Notes under the pieces: model-generated
The model's input: the letters and a program-made list of their open reading frames with translations, nothing else
Databases searched by the model: none
Told to the model about the DNA's origin: nothing
In this document: piece by piece, positions 53,742-63,181 of the stretch
Layout of the letters: each line of letters begins with the position of its first letter
Numbering within the stretch: the first letter of the stretch is position 1
Source: Serinicoccus chungangensis
Lineage (GTDB): Bacteria; Actinomycetota; Actinomycetes; Actinomycetales; Dermatophilaceae
Length of the DNA: 64,000 nucleotides
Assembly (NCBI RefSeq): GCF_006337125.1
Contig: NZ_CP040887.1
Location: forward strand, 2,976,001 to 3,040,000
Direction: 5' to 3'
Position numbers and translations under genes: made by a program

Positions 53742-55256
53742 ATGAGTCGTGCCATCACCTCGTCCGAGGGCATGGGCTCGGTGGCCCGAGGGGGAGCCTT
53801 CGCCTTCCTCGGATCGGTCGTCAGCGCCGTGATGGGTCTGCTGCTGGTCGTCGTCCTGGGTCGCACCCTGGGGACCGAGGGGGCGGGGGTGGTCTTCCAA
53901 GGCATCGCCGCCTTCACCATCGCCCTCAGCCTGGCCAAGTTCGGGCTGGACACCACCGCGGTCTGGCTGCTCCCCCGTCTGCGGGCCGAGGCACCCGGTC
54001 AGCTGCGGGCTGCCGCCATCGGCCTGCTGGTGCCCGCGCTGGGGGTCGGTCTCCTGGGCGCCGCGGCCCTGCTGGTGCTCAGCCGCGTCGTCGACGAGCA
54101 GGAGAGGCTCGCGGACAGCCTGGTCGCCATGTCCTGGGCGCTGCCCCTCGCCGCCGTCGCCATGGTGGCCCTCGCGGCCACGCGGGCCCTCGGTGGCGTG
54201 CGGACCTTCGTGACGGTGCAGAACATCTTCGTGCCGACGGCCCGACCCCTTCTGGCCTGGATGGTGACCCTCGCCGGCGGCTCAGCGGTCGCCGTCGCCG
54301 TCTCCTGGGTCGCCCCCTTCCCGGTGGCGGCCCTCGTGGCGGTCGTCATCCTGGTCTCCCAGCTGCGGAGGGTCGATCGCCATCGTGCGCGAGACAGCAC
54401 CTCCCCGTGGGTCACGACCGGCCTCACCCACCGCATCTGGGGCTACACCCTCCCCCGGGCGGTCTCCGCCATCCTGGAGGAGTCCATGCGGTGGCTCGAC
54501 GTCCTCCTCGTCGGCCTGCTGGCGGGGCCCGCTGCGGCCGGCCTCTATGGAGCCGCCACGCGCTTCACCAACGCCGGCATGATCGTGAGCACGTCCCTGC
54601 GCATCGTGGTCGCCCCGATGTACAGCCGACACCTCGGCAAGGGCGACGTGCGCGCGGCCAACGACCTCTACACGGTCACCACCATCTGGATCATCGCCTT
54701 CAGCGTTCCGCTGTACGTCGTCCTGACCCTCTTCGGCGGCTCCATGATCGGGCTCCTCGGCCAGGACTTCCGCGACGGCTCGCTCGCCCTGAGCATCCTC
54801 GCGGTCGGTATGGCGATGGTGCTGACCGCCGGCAACATCCAGTCCGTCCTGCTCATGAGCGGCCACAGCTCGCTGGCGGCGCTCAACAAGGTGGCGGCGG
54901 TCACCGTGAACGTCCTCCTGCTGCTCGCCCTCGTCCCGCCCTTCGGCATCGTGGGCGCCGCCGTGGCCTGGGTGCTCGCCATGGCCGTCGACACCGTGCT
55001 GGCCCTGGTGCAGGTGCGGCACAAGGTGGGTCTGCGGCCGCTGCAGGGTGGGGTCGTCGCTATCCTTCTGACCGTGATCGTGACCTTCGGCGTGCCCGCC
55101 GCGATACTGCGGGCCAGCCTGGGTGACACCGTGACGGCGATGGTGGCCGCGAGCGTGCTGGGCGCGTCCTGCCTGCTCGTCGCCCTCTGGCGCGGACGAC
55201 AGAAGTTCCACCTGGCAGGACTCGCGACGATGCTGACCGCTCGGAAGGGCAACTGA
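53742..55256 (+). CDS. wzx: Polysaccharide flippase of the Wzx/MOP type
   Basis: It encodes 504 residues from the ATG at 53742; a GTG at 53697 adds a tail that looks non-coding. About 14 membrane segments are visible, with SVARGGAFAFLGSVVSAVMGLLL at the start and GRTLGTEGAGVVFQG in the first loop, typical of oligosaccharide flippases. WLDVLLVGLLAGPAAAGLYGAA is the conserved middle. It should move lipid-linked repeat units from the cytoplasmic to the outer face. The sulfotransferase gene begins three bases downstream, so they are coupled. Confidence 0.87.
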   Translation: MSRAITSSEGMGSVARGGAFAFLGSVVSAVMGLLLVVVLGRTLGTEGAGVVFQGIAAFTIALSLAKFGLDTTAVWLLPRLRAEAPGQLRAAAIGLLVPALGVGLLGAAALLVLSRVVDEQERLADSLVAMSWALPLAAVAMVALAATRALGGVRTFVTVQNIFVPTARPLLAWMVTLAGGSAVAVAVSWVAPFPVAALVAVVILVSQLRRVDRHRARDSTSPWVTTGLTHRIWGYTLPRAVSAILEESMRWLDVLLVGLLAGPAAAGLYGAATRFTNAGMIVSTSLRIVVAPMYSRHLGKGDVRAANDLYTVTTIWIIAFSVPLYVVLTLFGGSMIGLLGQDFRDGSLALSILAVGMAMVLTAGNIQSVLLMSGHSSLAALNKVAAVTVNVLLLLALVPPFGIVGAAVAWVLAMAVDTVLALVQVRHKVGLRPLQGGVVAILLTVIVTFGVPAAILRASLGDTVTAMVAASVLGASCLLVALWRGRQKFHLAGLATMLTARKGN

Positions 55257-55258
55257 CC

Positions 55259-56161
55259 ATGGACACCGTACAGCTGACAGCCCTCAAGGCGCGGGTACCA
55301 CGATGGGCGCTGGACGGCCTCAACACCGCTTCCCGCCTCGGCGGGTTGGCGACCGCCGCCGACCGGCCGATGCCCGACTTCCTCGTCATCGGCACCAAGC
55401 GGGGAGGCACGACCTCGCTCTTCAACTACATGGTCCAGCACCCCGGCGTGCTCGCCCTCTACCCGCAGCCCCGGGGCCGCAAGAGCACGGACCACTGGTT
55501 CGCCAACTCCGGCACCTCGCAACGCTGGTACCGCTCGCACTTCCACACCGAGACCTACCGCCGTCTCCGCAGGACCCGGCTGGGTTACCGACCCCAGAGC
55601 TTCGAGGCGTCCCCGTACTACGTGTGGGATCCTCGGATCCCCGCCCGGGTGGCCGCGGCCGCCCCGGCGACGAAGTCGATCCTTCTGGTCCGTGACCCCG
55701 TGCAGCGTGCCTGGTCGCACTACCAGGAACGCGTCCAGAACGGGGTGGAGCCGTTGAGCTTCGACGAGGCCCTGGCGCTCGAGGACGAACGGCTGGACGG
55801 AGAGCTGGCGGCGATGCTCGCCGATCCGACCTACCACAGCACGACCTGGGACTGGTACAGCTACCGCAGCCGCGGGGAGTACCTGTCCCAGATCCAGACC
55901 TGGCTCGAGCACTTTCCGCGCTCACAGCTCCTGGTGCTGCCCAGCGAGCGGCTCTACTCGGACACTCAGGGCACCTTCGACCGGATCTGCGAATTCTTGG
56001 GTCTGCCCCCTCACCGCCTTCCGACGACCAAGCCTTACAACGCCACGTGGCGCACCAAGGACGCCCCGCCGACGAGTGCGGCAACCCAGCTGGCGACCCA
56101 CTACCAGAGCCACAACGCCGCCCTCGAGGCGTTCCTCGGCGAGCCGCTCGACTGGACCTGA
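55259..56161 (+). CDS. PAPS-dependent sulfotransferase, N-sulfotransferase-like
   Basis: It encodes 300 residues. The PAPS loop is GTKRGGTTSL at about 45-54, and the 3'-phosphate site is SILLVRDPVQRAWSHYQ near 140-156. YYVWDPRIPARVAAAAP and a C-terminal GLPPHRLP are in family order. The arrangement matches heparan-sulfate-type sulfotransferases (Pfam Sulfotransfer_1/3). It has no membrane segment. Location directly after the flippase suggests that it acts on the lipid-linked repeat unit before export. Confidence 0.88.
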   Translation: MDTVQLTALKARVPRWALDGLNTASRLGGLATAADRPMPDFLVIGTKRGGTTSLFNYMVQHPGVLALYPQPRGRKSTDHWFANSGTSQRWYRSHFHTETYRRLRRTRLGYRPQSFEASPYYVWDPRIPARVAAAAPATKSILLVRDPVQRAWSHYQERVQNGVEPLSFDEALALEDERLDGELAAMLADPTYHSTTWDWYSYRSRGEYLSQIQTWLEHFPRSQLLVLPSERLYSDTQGTFDRICEFLGLPPHRLPTTKPYNATWRTKDAPPTSAATQLATHYQSHNAALEAFLGEPLDWT

Positions 56162-56168
56162 CCTGCTG

Positions 56169-57704
56169 TCAGGCCTCGCTGCCCACGACCACGGGGTTGT
56201 TCGCCGCTCGGTGCGAGCGGGCACCCCCTCGGCCGGTCACCTCGGGCCGGCGCCGGCGATGGACCAGGACGGTGCCCACGATGTCCCCACCCTGGCTCGC
56301 CGTGTCATGGGCGGCCTGACGCACCTCCGTGACCGTGCTCCCGCCACGGGCCGCCAGCAGCACCGTCGCATCCGCCAGGCGAGACGCCGCCAGGCGGCTG
56401 GAGCGGCCGTACTCCCGTGAGGCGGCGATGACCACCAGCGACTCGGCCCGGCGGGAGATGATCTCCTGTCGAGCCGCGATCGAGAAGGGCTCGTCGTCCG
56501 GGTTGTGCCGGGGCACGAAGAGCGAGAACCCGGGGAGGTCACGCGAGACGTAGTGCGAACCGGTCTCGGTCGCGTCCACCTGGGCCAGGTTGAGGGCGTC
56601 GCACACGTGGGACACCTCGTCGGCGTCGGGACGCAGAGCGACGTAGGTCACGTGCATACCGGACTGGGCCAGGACGTGCGCCAGGGTGACGGCGACGCCG
56701 CCCAGGACCTCGTGCCGGTAGGTCGGGAGGACCGCCAGCAGCCCCCGTTCGTCCCGGATCAGGCCGCCCGCCAGCACCCGCTCGCGGATCTCGCGGTAGA
56801 CGGCGAGGTCGTCGCCGCGAGGCGCGATCGCGACGTTGGTCCTGCCGATGAAGCCCAGCGACTCCACCCCGCCGTTCGCGGCCACGTCGTACCGGGAGAA
56901 CACCCTGGGCCAGATGGCGTGCACGAGGAAGGCGAGCAGAAGTCCCAGCCCCAGGCCGGCCACGGTGGCCGTCCCCAGGACCAGGAGCGTCGACGGCGTG
57001 TACTCGACCTGTCCGTTCGCGGCGGGGTTGAGGACGGTGCCACCGTTGGTGTCGATCCCGCGGGCGGTCGCGAGCTGGGAGGTGAGCGAGTCGATCTCGA
57101 GGTTGATGAGGGAGCGGTCCGACTCGGCCTGGACCGCGGCCGCGCTGCCGCTCTCGACCTGGGCGAGCCGCTCGTTCACCTCCCGCAGGTCGTCCCTGAG
57201 CTCGGCCAGGCGTTGGGACGACTGCTCCAGCCGTCGCTCGATGCGACTCTGCGCCAGCTCCGAGCGGTAGTCCAGGTACGCCGTGGCCGACGCATCGGCG
57301 ATCTCACGGGCACTCTGGGCCGACCCTGACGTCGCGGTGATCCGCAGGACGGCCGTGTCCGCCACGCCGGCGACCTCGGTGGCCTGCCGGATGTCGGCCG
57401 CGTCCCACTCCTGTCCCAGCTCCGCGGCCGCGCGCTCGGCTACGGCGTACGACGACGCGACCTGTGCCTCCCCCGCCGGGTCGATGAGCTCGGAGACCGG
57501 GCGACTGACGTCGAAGGGATCACTGGTGATGAGGTTGAGCGAGACCGTGGCGGTCGCGCTGGCCTGCGTGGGCAGGAGCACGAGGGTCGCGGCACCGGCA
57601 CCGAGACCGAGTAGTGTGGCCAGGGCGATCACCCACCACTTGCGCCAGAGCACCTCGGCGTAGTGGCGAAGATCGATTCCGGGCTCGTCGTTGCGCTGCT
57701 CCAT
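56169..57704 (-). CDS. wzz: Wzz-type chain-length determinant with degenerate kinase-like tail
   Basis: It encodes 511 residues. Transmembrane helix 1 is at about 23-46 (WWVIALATLLGLGAG) and helix 2 at about 245-270. Between them lies a large extracytoplasmic domain with a coiled coil (RIERRLEQSSQRLAELRDDL). The cytoplasmic C-terminus (about 290-490) has the fold pattern of a BY-kinase (AVLPTYRHEVLGGVAVTLAHVL) but no Walker A or tyrosine cluster, so it should not phosphorylate. It sets the length of the polymer made by the Wzy protein. It points away from wzy and converges on the sulfotransferase gene. Confidence 0.85.
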   Translation of the reverse strand: MEQRNDEPGIDLRHYAEVLWRKWWVIALATLLGLGAGAATLVLLPTQASATATVSLNLITSDPFDVSRPVSELIDPAGEAQVASSYAVAERAAAELGQEWDAADIRQATEVAGVADTAVLRITATSGSAQSAREIADASATAYLDYRSELAQSRIERRLEQSSQRLAELRDDLREVNERLAQVESGSAAAVQAESDRSLINLEIDSLTSQLATARGIDTNGGTVLNPAANGQVEYTPSTLLVLGTATVAGLGLGLLLAFLVHAIWPRVFSRYDVAANGGVESLGFIGRTNVAIAPRGDDLAVYREIRERVLAGGLIRDERGLLAVLPTYRHEVLGGVAVTLAHVLAQSGMHVTYVALRPDADEVSHVCDALNLAQVDATETGSHYVSRDLPGFSLFVPRHNPDDEPFSIAARQEIISRRAESLVVIAASREYGRSSRLAASRLADATVLLAARGGSTVTEVRQAAHDTASQGGDIVGTVLVHRRRRPEVTGRGGARSHRAANNPVVVGSEA

Positions 57705-57816
57705 ACCGTGTGCGTCTCCCGCCCGACGATGATTCTCCGATGACGACCATCTCGTATGCTACGTCAGAGGACTGGTGTCGCCATCCAGGTCTACGACGCG
57801 TTCCGGAGGGGATGAG

Positions 57817-59070
57817 GTGCAGACCGCCGCACGTGCGAGGACCGCTGCTCTCGACAACACCCTCCAGCAGCTCTGGGGTGCTGCCGTGGCCAGCGGTGAG
57901 TTCCGACTGCGTCGAGGCTCTCCCCCGTCCCCTGGGTGGGTGCCCCAGCGGCGTCTCGACGTCTTCCCCACCACGGGCCGCGCCAGCATGGTCGTGGAGC
58001 GCAGTTCCTCCCTGGCCACCGCCCACGCATTGGTGGCCTACCAAGGTCTGCGGCCGCGTTCCCGCCAGGTCGCACGCCTGGCGACGGCCGCGATCGCCGG
58101 CGCGCGCGCGATCGGCCCCCGGCCGGCGGTGGTCCTCGACCGCAGGATCACCGTCCCTACGTCGCGCGAGCCGTTGACGGCCGTCGGCGAGGCCCTGGGT
58201 CACGACGTCCACGCCCACATCGGCGTCCGCAGAGGAGCCAACGCGAAGGCGACGGCTCAGCTCTTCGCGCCGGACGGCACCCCGGTCGGTTACGCAAAGT
58301 TCGCCTGGAACGACCTCACAGCCAGCTACGTCCGGACGGAGGCCCGACGCCTCACGGCGGTCGACGGGCGCACGGGACGGTTCAGGACCCCGCACGTCCT
58401 GACCAGGGGTGAGGTCTACGGGCAGCCTTTCCTCGTCACGGCTCCGCTGCCGCACGGGGTTCGTCGACTGGCGCACCCGGGCGACCTCGGCGTGCCTGAG
58501 CTCGCGCGTGTCGCGCCCCTGAAGCGTCGTGCTCCGGCCCGGACGAGCGCGGCCCTCGTCGACCTCTGTCGGCGCACCGGCCAGATGACGGATCAGGCCC
58601 TGGTGCAGGAGGTCGCCGCCCCTGCGTCAGCCGTCCTGGACCACCTGATGACCCTCGAGACCACGGTGCCCATCGCCCAGTTCGACCACGGGGACCTGGT
58701 GCCGTGGAACACGTGCCGCGCCCCAGACGGCACCGTCTGGGCCTGGGACTGGGAGTCCTCCGTCGAAGACGTGGTCGCCGGGACGGACGCGCTGCACTGG
58801 TTCCTCCACGCCGTGCACGGCCCCGCGCCCACGGATATCGTCGCCGCCACCAGGGAGGCCCACATCAGGGCGACGCCCACCCTCCGGGCCATCGGCATGT
58901 CGCGGTCCGCGGCCCACGTCGCCACGGCCGTCTTCGCACTCGCGACGGCGGAGCGGGCCTGCGCGCTGGCCCGTAGCCACGGCACCTGGGCACGTAACCG
59001 GGTCGGCGTGCGGGACGCCCGCGAGCTGGTCGCCCTCGCGCAGCACCACGCCGACCGCGCCGCCGCATGA
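57817..59070 (+). CDS. APH/choline-kinase-like phosphotransferase
   Basis: It encodes 417 residues from the GTG at 57817, with GGAGGGG upstream. The C-terminal half has the Brenner motif FDHGDLVPWNT near residue 290, and a metal-binding Asp in WAWDWE, as in aminoglycoside phosphotransferases and choline kinases. The N-terminal 150 residues are poorly conserved and have no glycine-rich loop that I recognise. It probably phosphorylates a small molecule or sugar of the repeat unit. Its stop overlaps the wzy ATG by four bases, so the pair is coupled. Confidence 0.75.
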   Translation: MQTAARARTAALDNTLQQLWGAAVASGEFRLRRGSPPSPGWVPQRRLDVFPTTGRASMVVERSSSLATAHALVAYQGLRPRSRQVARLATAAIAGARAIGPRPAVVLDRRITVPTSREPLTAVGEALGHDVHAHIGVRRGANAKATAQLFAPDGTPVGYAKFAWNDLTASYVRTEARRLTAVDGRTGRFRTPHVLTRGEVYGQPFLVTAPLPHGVRRLAHPGDLGVPELARVAPLKRRAPARTSAALVDLCRRTGQMTDQALVQEVAAPASAVLDHLMTLETTVPIAQFDHGDLVPWNTCRAPDGTVWAWDWESSVEDVVAGTDALHWFLHAVHGPAPTDIVAATREAHIRATPTLRAIGMSRSAAHVATAVFALATAERACALARSHGTWARNRVGVRDARELVALAQHHADRAAA

Positions 59071-60398
59071 GCGTCCTGGAGGCGGGGCAGCAGCCGACCG
59101 AGACGACGGGCCGAGGACCCTCGCTCCCGGTCTGGCCGATGGTGGCGCTGCTCGCCGGGTACCCGCTCTGGTGGATCGTGGGCATCGTCGACTTCTCGTG
59201 GATCCTCTTCGGCGGGGTGCAGCTGTTGTACCTGCTCCGTGCCGGAGCCACCAGGGCGCCGCGCGGTTTCGGGGTCTGGCTCGCCTTCCTCGTCTGGATG
59301 ACGTTGTCCGTGACCCAGCTCGACACCTTCGGCCGGGCCATCGGGTTCTCCTACCGCCACCTGCTCTACGTGGCGGCGACGGTGATCTTCCTCTACGTCT
59401 ACAACGCCCGGTCCCGGCTGCAGGACACCTTCGTGCTCGGTCTGCTGACCATCTACTGGCTCATCACGGTGGCCGGTGGATTCCTGGGGATGGCGCTGCC
59501 GACGACCGTGGTGCGGACCCCCCTGTCGTACGTGCTTCCCGGGTTCCTGCTCAACAACGAGCTGGTCAACCACATGGTCATCCGGCGCTTCGCGCAGTAC
59601 GACCCGAACAGCTTCTTCGACGTGACCCCGAGGCCCAGCGCACCCTTCCTCTACACCAACAACTGGGGCAACGCCTACTCCCTCCTCCTGCCCTTCGTGC
59701 TGCTCTACCTCATCAGGGTGCGCCACCGTCGACGGTTCTGGCTCCTGCTGCCCATGGTCCCGCTGTCCTTCATCCCCGCAGCGGCCACGCTGAACCGGGG
59801 GATGTTCCTCGGTCTCGCGATCGCCGCGGTCTACCTGTCCGTGCGCTACCTCCTGCGGGGTCGCCCCGCCATCATGCTGTCGGTCATCCTGGCTGGGGCT
59901 CTCGGTGCCGGCGCCTTCACGGCGTCCTCGTTCGACGACGAGATCTCCAGCCGTGTGGAGGACACCAGCACGACGGAGGACCGGGCCGAGATCTACGTGC
60001 AGACCCTCCGCAGCGTCCAGGACAACCCCCTCTTCGGGCTGGGCGCGCCCCGCCCCTCGACCAACCCCAACATCCCACCCGTCGGCACACATGGCCAGTT
60101 CTGGATGGTCCTCCACTCGCACGGCATACCAGGGGTGCTCTTCTTCCTCGGCTGGTTCGCCCTGGCCTTCGCCGCCAGCCTCCGCCGACGGGACGACGTC
60201 GGCACGGTGGCGAACGCCACGCTGCTGGTCGCCCTGGCAGAGGTCTTCTACTACGGATTCCTCCCGGTCGGCCTCATGCTGACGATGGTGGCGGCCGCCC
60301 TGGCGTTGCGGGGACCCTCGCCACGACCGATGCCCGCCGACGACCACCGCCGGTCCCGCACCACCAAGACCAGGCCCCTGGCCAGGAGGATCCGTTGA
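59067..60398 (+). CDS. wzy: O-antigen polymerase/ligase-like membrane protein
   Basis: It encodes 443 residues with 10 to 12 hydrophobic segments. A large outer loop at about 160-215 (RRFAQYDPNSFFDV, LYTNNWGNAYSLLLPF) and the later GLGAPRPSTN and HSHGIPGVLFFLGWF fit Wzy/WaaL proteins, where such loops carry the catalytic Arg and His residues. It should join repeat units, or ligate the polymer, on the outer face. Wzx, Wzz and Wzy are all in this window, so the route is Wzx/Wzy-dependent. The next gene starts at a TTG overlapping its stop. Confidence 0.82.
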   Translation: MSVLEAGQQPTETTGRGPSLPVWPMVALLAGYPLWWIVGIVDFSWILFGGVQLLYLLRAGATRAPRGFGVWLAFLVWMTLSVTQLDTFGRAIGFSYRHLLYVAATVIFLYVYNARSRLQDTFVLGLLTIYWLITVAGGFLGMALPTTVVRTPLSYVLPGFLLNNELVNHMVIRRFAQYDPNSFFDVTPRPSAPFLYTNNWGNAYSLLLPFVLLYLIRVRHRRRFWLLLPMVPLSFIPAAATLNRGMFLGLAIAAVYLSVRYLLRGRPAIMLSVILAGALGAGAFTASSFDDEISSRVEDTSTTEDRAEIYVQTLRSVQDNPLFGLGAPRPSTNPNIPPVGTHGQFWMVLHSHGIPGVLFFLGWFALAFAASLRRRDDVGTVANATLLVALAEVFYYGFLPVGLMLTMVAAALALRGPSPRPMPADDHRRSRTTKTRPLARRIR

Positions 60399-61336
60399 AC
60401 GACACCCGTGTGCTCTTCATCTCCGGCGTAGGACGCAGCGGCAGCACGCTCGTCGAGCGCGCGCTCGGCACGGATCCTCGACTCGTCGTCCTGGGCGAGG
60501 TGACCCACCTCTGGGAGCGCAGTCTGCTCATGGACGAGCTGTGCGGCTGCGGCGAGGCATTCTCGCAGTGCCCCTTCTGGACCGAGGTCGGTGAGCGGGC
60601 CTTCGGGGGGTGGCACACCCTGGACGCCGAGCGCATCGTCGCCACCCGTGCCAGGTTGGACCGCGTGAGCCGGACCCCCCGCCTCCTCTACACGCTCGGT
60701 GGGCGGGCCTACCGTGACGAGGTGCGGTGGTACGGCTCTCTCTACGCTGCGATCTACCGGGCCGCGGCGGAGGTCAGCCAGGCCGAGGTGGTCGTCGACT
60801 CCAGCAAGCAGCCCTCGATCCCCTACGTCCTGACCCACCAGGGGTCGCTGGACGTCCGGGTCCTGCACTGCGTGCGGGACAGCCGCGCAGTGGCGTACTC
60901 CTGGACCAAGACCGTCAGTCGTCCGGAGGCACAGGTCGAGTCCTTCGGCACCATGACGCGGTACTCGCCGGCCAAGCTCTCGGTGGTCTGGATGGTCCAC
61001 AACCTCAGCTCGCTCGCCACCCGGCTGACCGGGCAGCCGGTCACCACCCTCCGCTACGAGGACTGGGTGCGTCAGCCCCGAGCCGCGACGTCGCGCATCC
61101 TGCTGGCCTGCGGCCTGGAGCCCACCCCCGCGGAGGCCATCTCGGACTCGACCGTCCGTCTCGTCACCAACCACACCTGCAGCGGCAACCCCCTCCGCTT
61201 CCGGACCGGGGACGTCGACGTGCGCCTGGACGAGAGATGGCGCGAGGACCTGCCGACCCGGAGCAACCGGCTGGTCACGACGATGACGCTGCCGCTGCTG
61301 CGCCTCTTCGACTACGTAGGACGTCGCCATGACTGA
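60395..61336 (+). CDS. PAPS-dependent sulfotransferase (third)
   Basis: It encodes 313 residues from a TTG start at 60395, with AGGAGG five bases upstream, which also overlaps the previous stop as TTGA. The PAPS loop SGVGRSGSTL is at about 10-19. CGCGEAFSQCPFW near residue 50 is a cysteine cluster common in actinobacterial sulfotransferases, and VLHCVRDSRAVAYSW near 160 is the 3'-phosphate site. The enzyme sulfates a sugar or a small acceptor. It lies between wzy and a GT2 gene in one overlapping chain. Confidence 0.88.
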   Translation: MNDTRVLFISGVGRSGSTLVERALGTDPRLVVLGEVTHLWERSLLMDELCGCGEAFSQCPFWTEVGERAFGGWHTLDAERIVATRARLDRVSRTPRLLYTLGGRAYRDEVRWYGSLYAAIYRAAAEVSQAEVVVDSSKQPSIPYVLTHQGSLDVRVLHCVRDSRAVAYSWTKTVSRPEAQVESFGTMTRYSPAKLSVVWMVHNLSSLATRLTGQPVTTLRYEDWVRQPRAATSRILLACGLEPTPAEAISDSTVRLVTNHTCSGNPLRFRTGDVDVRLDERWREDLPTRSNRLVTTMTLPLLRLFDYVGRRHD

Positions 61337-62249
61337 TCTTCCCTCCGTGACCGTCACCATCCCGACGCACGACCGGCCGGAGCAGGTGCGGCTGGCCATC
61401 GAGCGCGCCCTGGCGCAGGACTACGCCGGGCCGCTCGACGTCATCGTGGTCTACGACAACGCCGAGCCCGACCGCGCGCTGCAGACAGAGGCCGACGCGC
61501 CACGCCCCGTCAGGGTGATGAGCAACGAGCGGACCCCTGGACTGGCGGGGGCCCGCAACACGGCGACCCTCCACGCGACCGGCGACCTCGTCGCGTTCTG
61601 CGACGACGACGACTACTGGGCACCCTCCAAGCTGCGACGTCAGGTGGAGGAGCTGAGCGCGGAGCCGCGCGCCGAGCTCGTCACCTGCTCGATCCTGGTC
61701 GAGTACGACGGTCGGTCCACCCCCCGGCTGGCCGGGGTCGACCGGGTGACCCACCCGATGCTGGTGCGTTCACGGATGGCCATGCTCCACTCCTCGACCT
61801 TCGTCTTCCGCCGTGCTGCCCTCCTGGGTGGCCTGGGACTCATCGACGAGGACATCCCCGGCAGCCAGAACGAGGACTGGGACATCCTCCTGCGCGCAGC
61901 CGAGCGAGGACCGATCGTGCACGTGGACGAACCTCTCGTCCACGTGGTGTGGGGGGCGACCTCGTTCTTCTCGCGGCGCTGGGACACGAAGATCGACAGC
62001 TCGGAGTGGATGCTCCGACGTCACCCGGCCATCGCGCAGGACTCCAAGGCCGCCTCGCGCCTGATGGGTCAGATCGCCTTCGCCCACGCCTGCAGCGGCC
62101 ATCGCAAGGACGCAGCCTCGTGGGTCGTGCGGACCCTGCGGCACAATCCGCTGGAGCTCCGTGGCCCGTTGGCGGCAGCGGTGGCCGTCTGGCCGCGGGC
62201 CGGCGGGACCGTCCTGAACGTGCTGCACCGTCTAGGACGTGGTGTGTGA
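61329..62249 (+). CDS. GT2 glycosyltransferase
   Basis: It encodes 306 residues. The GT-A signature SVTVTIPTHDRPEQVR opens the protein, the metal motif is VAFCDDDDYWAP near 95, and NEDWDILLRAAERG near 180 holds the catalytic-base region. The start overlaps the sulfotransferase stop by eight bases. It is an inverting transferase of the cytoplasm. Donor and acceptor are unknown. Confidence 0.87.
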   Translation: MTDLPSVTVTIPTHDRPEQVRLAIERALAQDYAGPLDVIVVYDNAEPDRALQTEADAPRPVRVMSNERTPGLAGARNTATLHATGDLVAFCDDDDYWAPSKLRRQVEELSAEPRAELVTCSILVEYDGRSTPRLAGVDRVTHPMLVRSRMAMLHSSTFVFRRAALLGGLGLIDEDIPGSQNEDWDILLRAAERGPIVHVDEPLVHVVWGATSFFSRRWDTKIDSSEWMLRRHPAIAQDSKAASRLMGQIAFAHACSGHRKDAASWVVRTLRHNPLELRGPLAAAVAVWPRAGGTVLNVLHRLGRGV

Positions 62250-63181
62250 CCTACTCCGACCTGCTCGTGGCATCATCGGGCGGCCACCTGGAGGAACTCG
62301 TCGAGCTGACCTACCAGCTGGACCCTCCGCCCAGGCGGCCGCTCTGGGTCACCACGCGGACGGTGCAGTCGGAGTACCTGCTGGCGGGGAAGGAGGTCGT
62401 GTGGACTCCTGCCGTCGGATCGCGGCAGGGGTGGCGGGCCCTCCGGTCCCTCCCACGCGCTCACCGCCTCGTGCGGCGCCACCGTCCCGGACGGGTCATC
62501 TCGACCGGAGCCGCCCTGGCGGTGCCCTACCTGCTGGCGGCCCGGGCCGCCGGGGCGAGCGTGCACTACATCGAGAGCGCCACCCGGCTGCACGGCCCCT
62601 CCCTCAGCGGACGGATCCTGGAGCTCGTCCCCGGGGTGCACCTGCACCACCAGGCCTTCCTGGAGCCGCGGCACGGATGGCAGCGCACGGGCAGCGTGTT
62701 CGACGCGTTCCGGTCGGGGCCGGAGCGCGAACCCACCGACACCAACGCCCTGCTCATGGTCGGGACCGAGCGGTTCCCGTTCCGACGGGCGGTGGACCTC
62801 CTGACGTCGGTGCCGGACCAGACGTGGGTCGCCCAGACGGGCCACACCCCCGTCGACCACGACGACCCACGGTGCCGGCAGTGGATGCGCCCGGACCTCC
62901 TGGCCGACCTGGTCACGAGGTCGGGGCTCGTCGTCACGCACGCGGGCGTCGGCTCCATCCTGCTCGCGCTGAGAGCCGGACGACATCCGGTCGTCGTGCC
63001 ACGTCTGCACCGGCTGGGCGAGCACGCGGACGACCACCAGGTGCAGCTGGCCGACGACCTCGAGCGTCGAGGGCTGGTCAGCGTCCTGCGCCCGGACGAC
63101 GACCCCGGCCCGGTCCTCGCGGAGGCGAGGCGCCGCAGCACCGTGCGGAATCAGCCTGCGACCCTCGACCTCGCGCGCTGA
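62246..63181 (+). CDS. Glycosyltransferase with fused Alg14/Alg13-like (GT28) halves
   Basis: It encodes 311 residues from a GTG at 62246 that overlaps the GT2 stop as GTGA. The N-terminal half (LVASSGGHLEEL, RVISTGAALAVPYLLAAR, HYIESATRLHGPSLSG) matches Alg14/EpsE-type membrane-anchor domains. The C-terminal half (LLMVGTERFPFRRAVD, VVTHAGVGSILLALRAGRHPVVVPR) matches Alg13/GT28 UDP-sugar donor domains. In bacteria the halves are often separate genes. It adds a sugar to a lipid-linked acceptor. It abuts the PKD gene tail to tail. Confidence 0.85.
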   Translation: MTYSDLLVASSGGHLEELVELTYQLDPPPRRPLWVTTRTVQSEYLLAGKEVVWTPAVGSRQGWRALRSLPRAHRLVRRHRPGRVISTGAALAVPYLLAARAAGASVHYIESATRLHGPSLSGRILELVPGVHLHHQAFLEPRHGWQRTGSVFDAFRSGPEREPTDTNALLMVGTERFPFRRAVDLLTSVPDQTWVAQTGHTPVDHDDPRCRQWMRPDLLADLVTRSGLVVTHAGVGSILLALRAGRHPVVVPRLHRLGEHADDHQVQLADDLERRGLVSVLRPDDDPGPVLAEARRRSTVRNQPATLDLAR

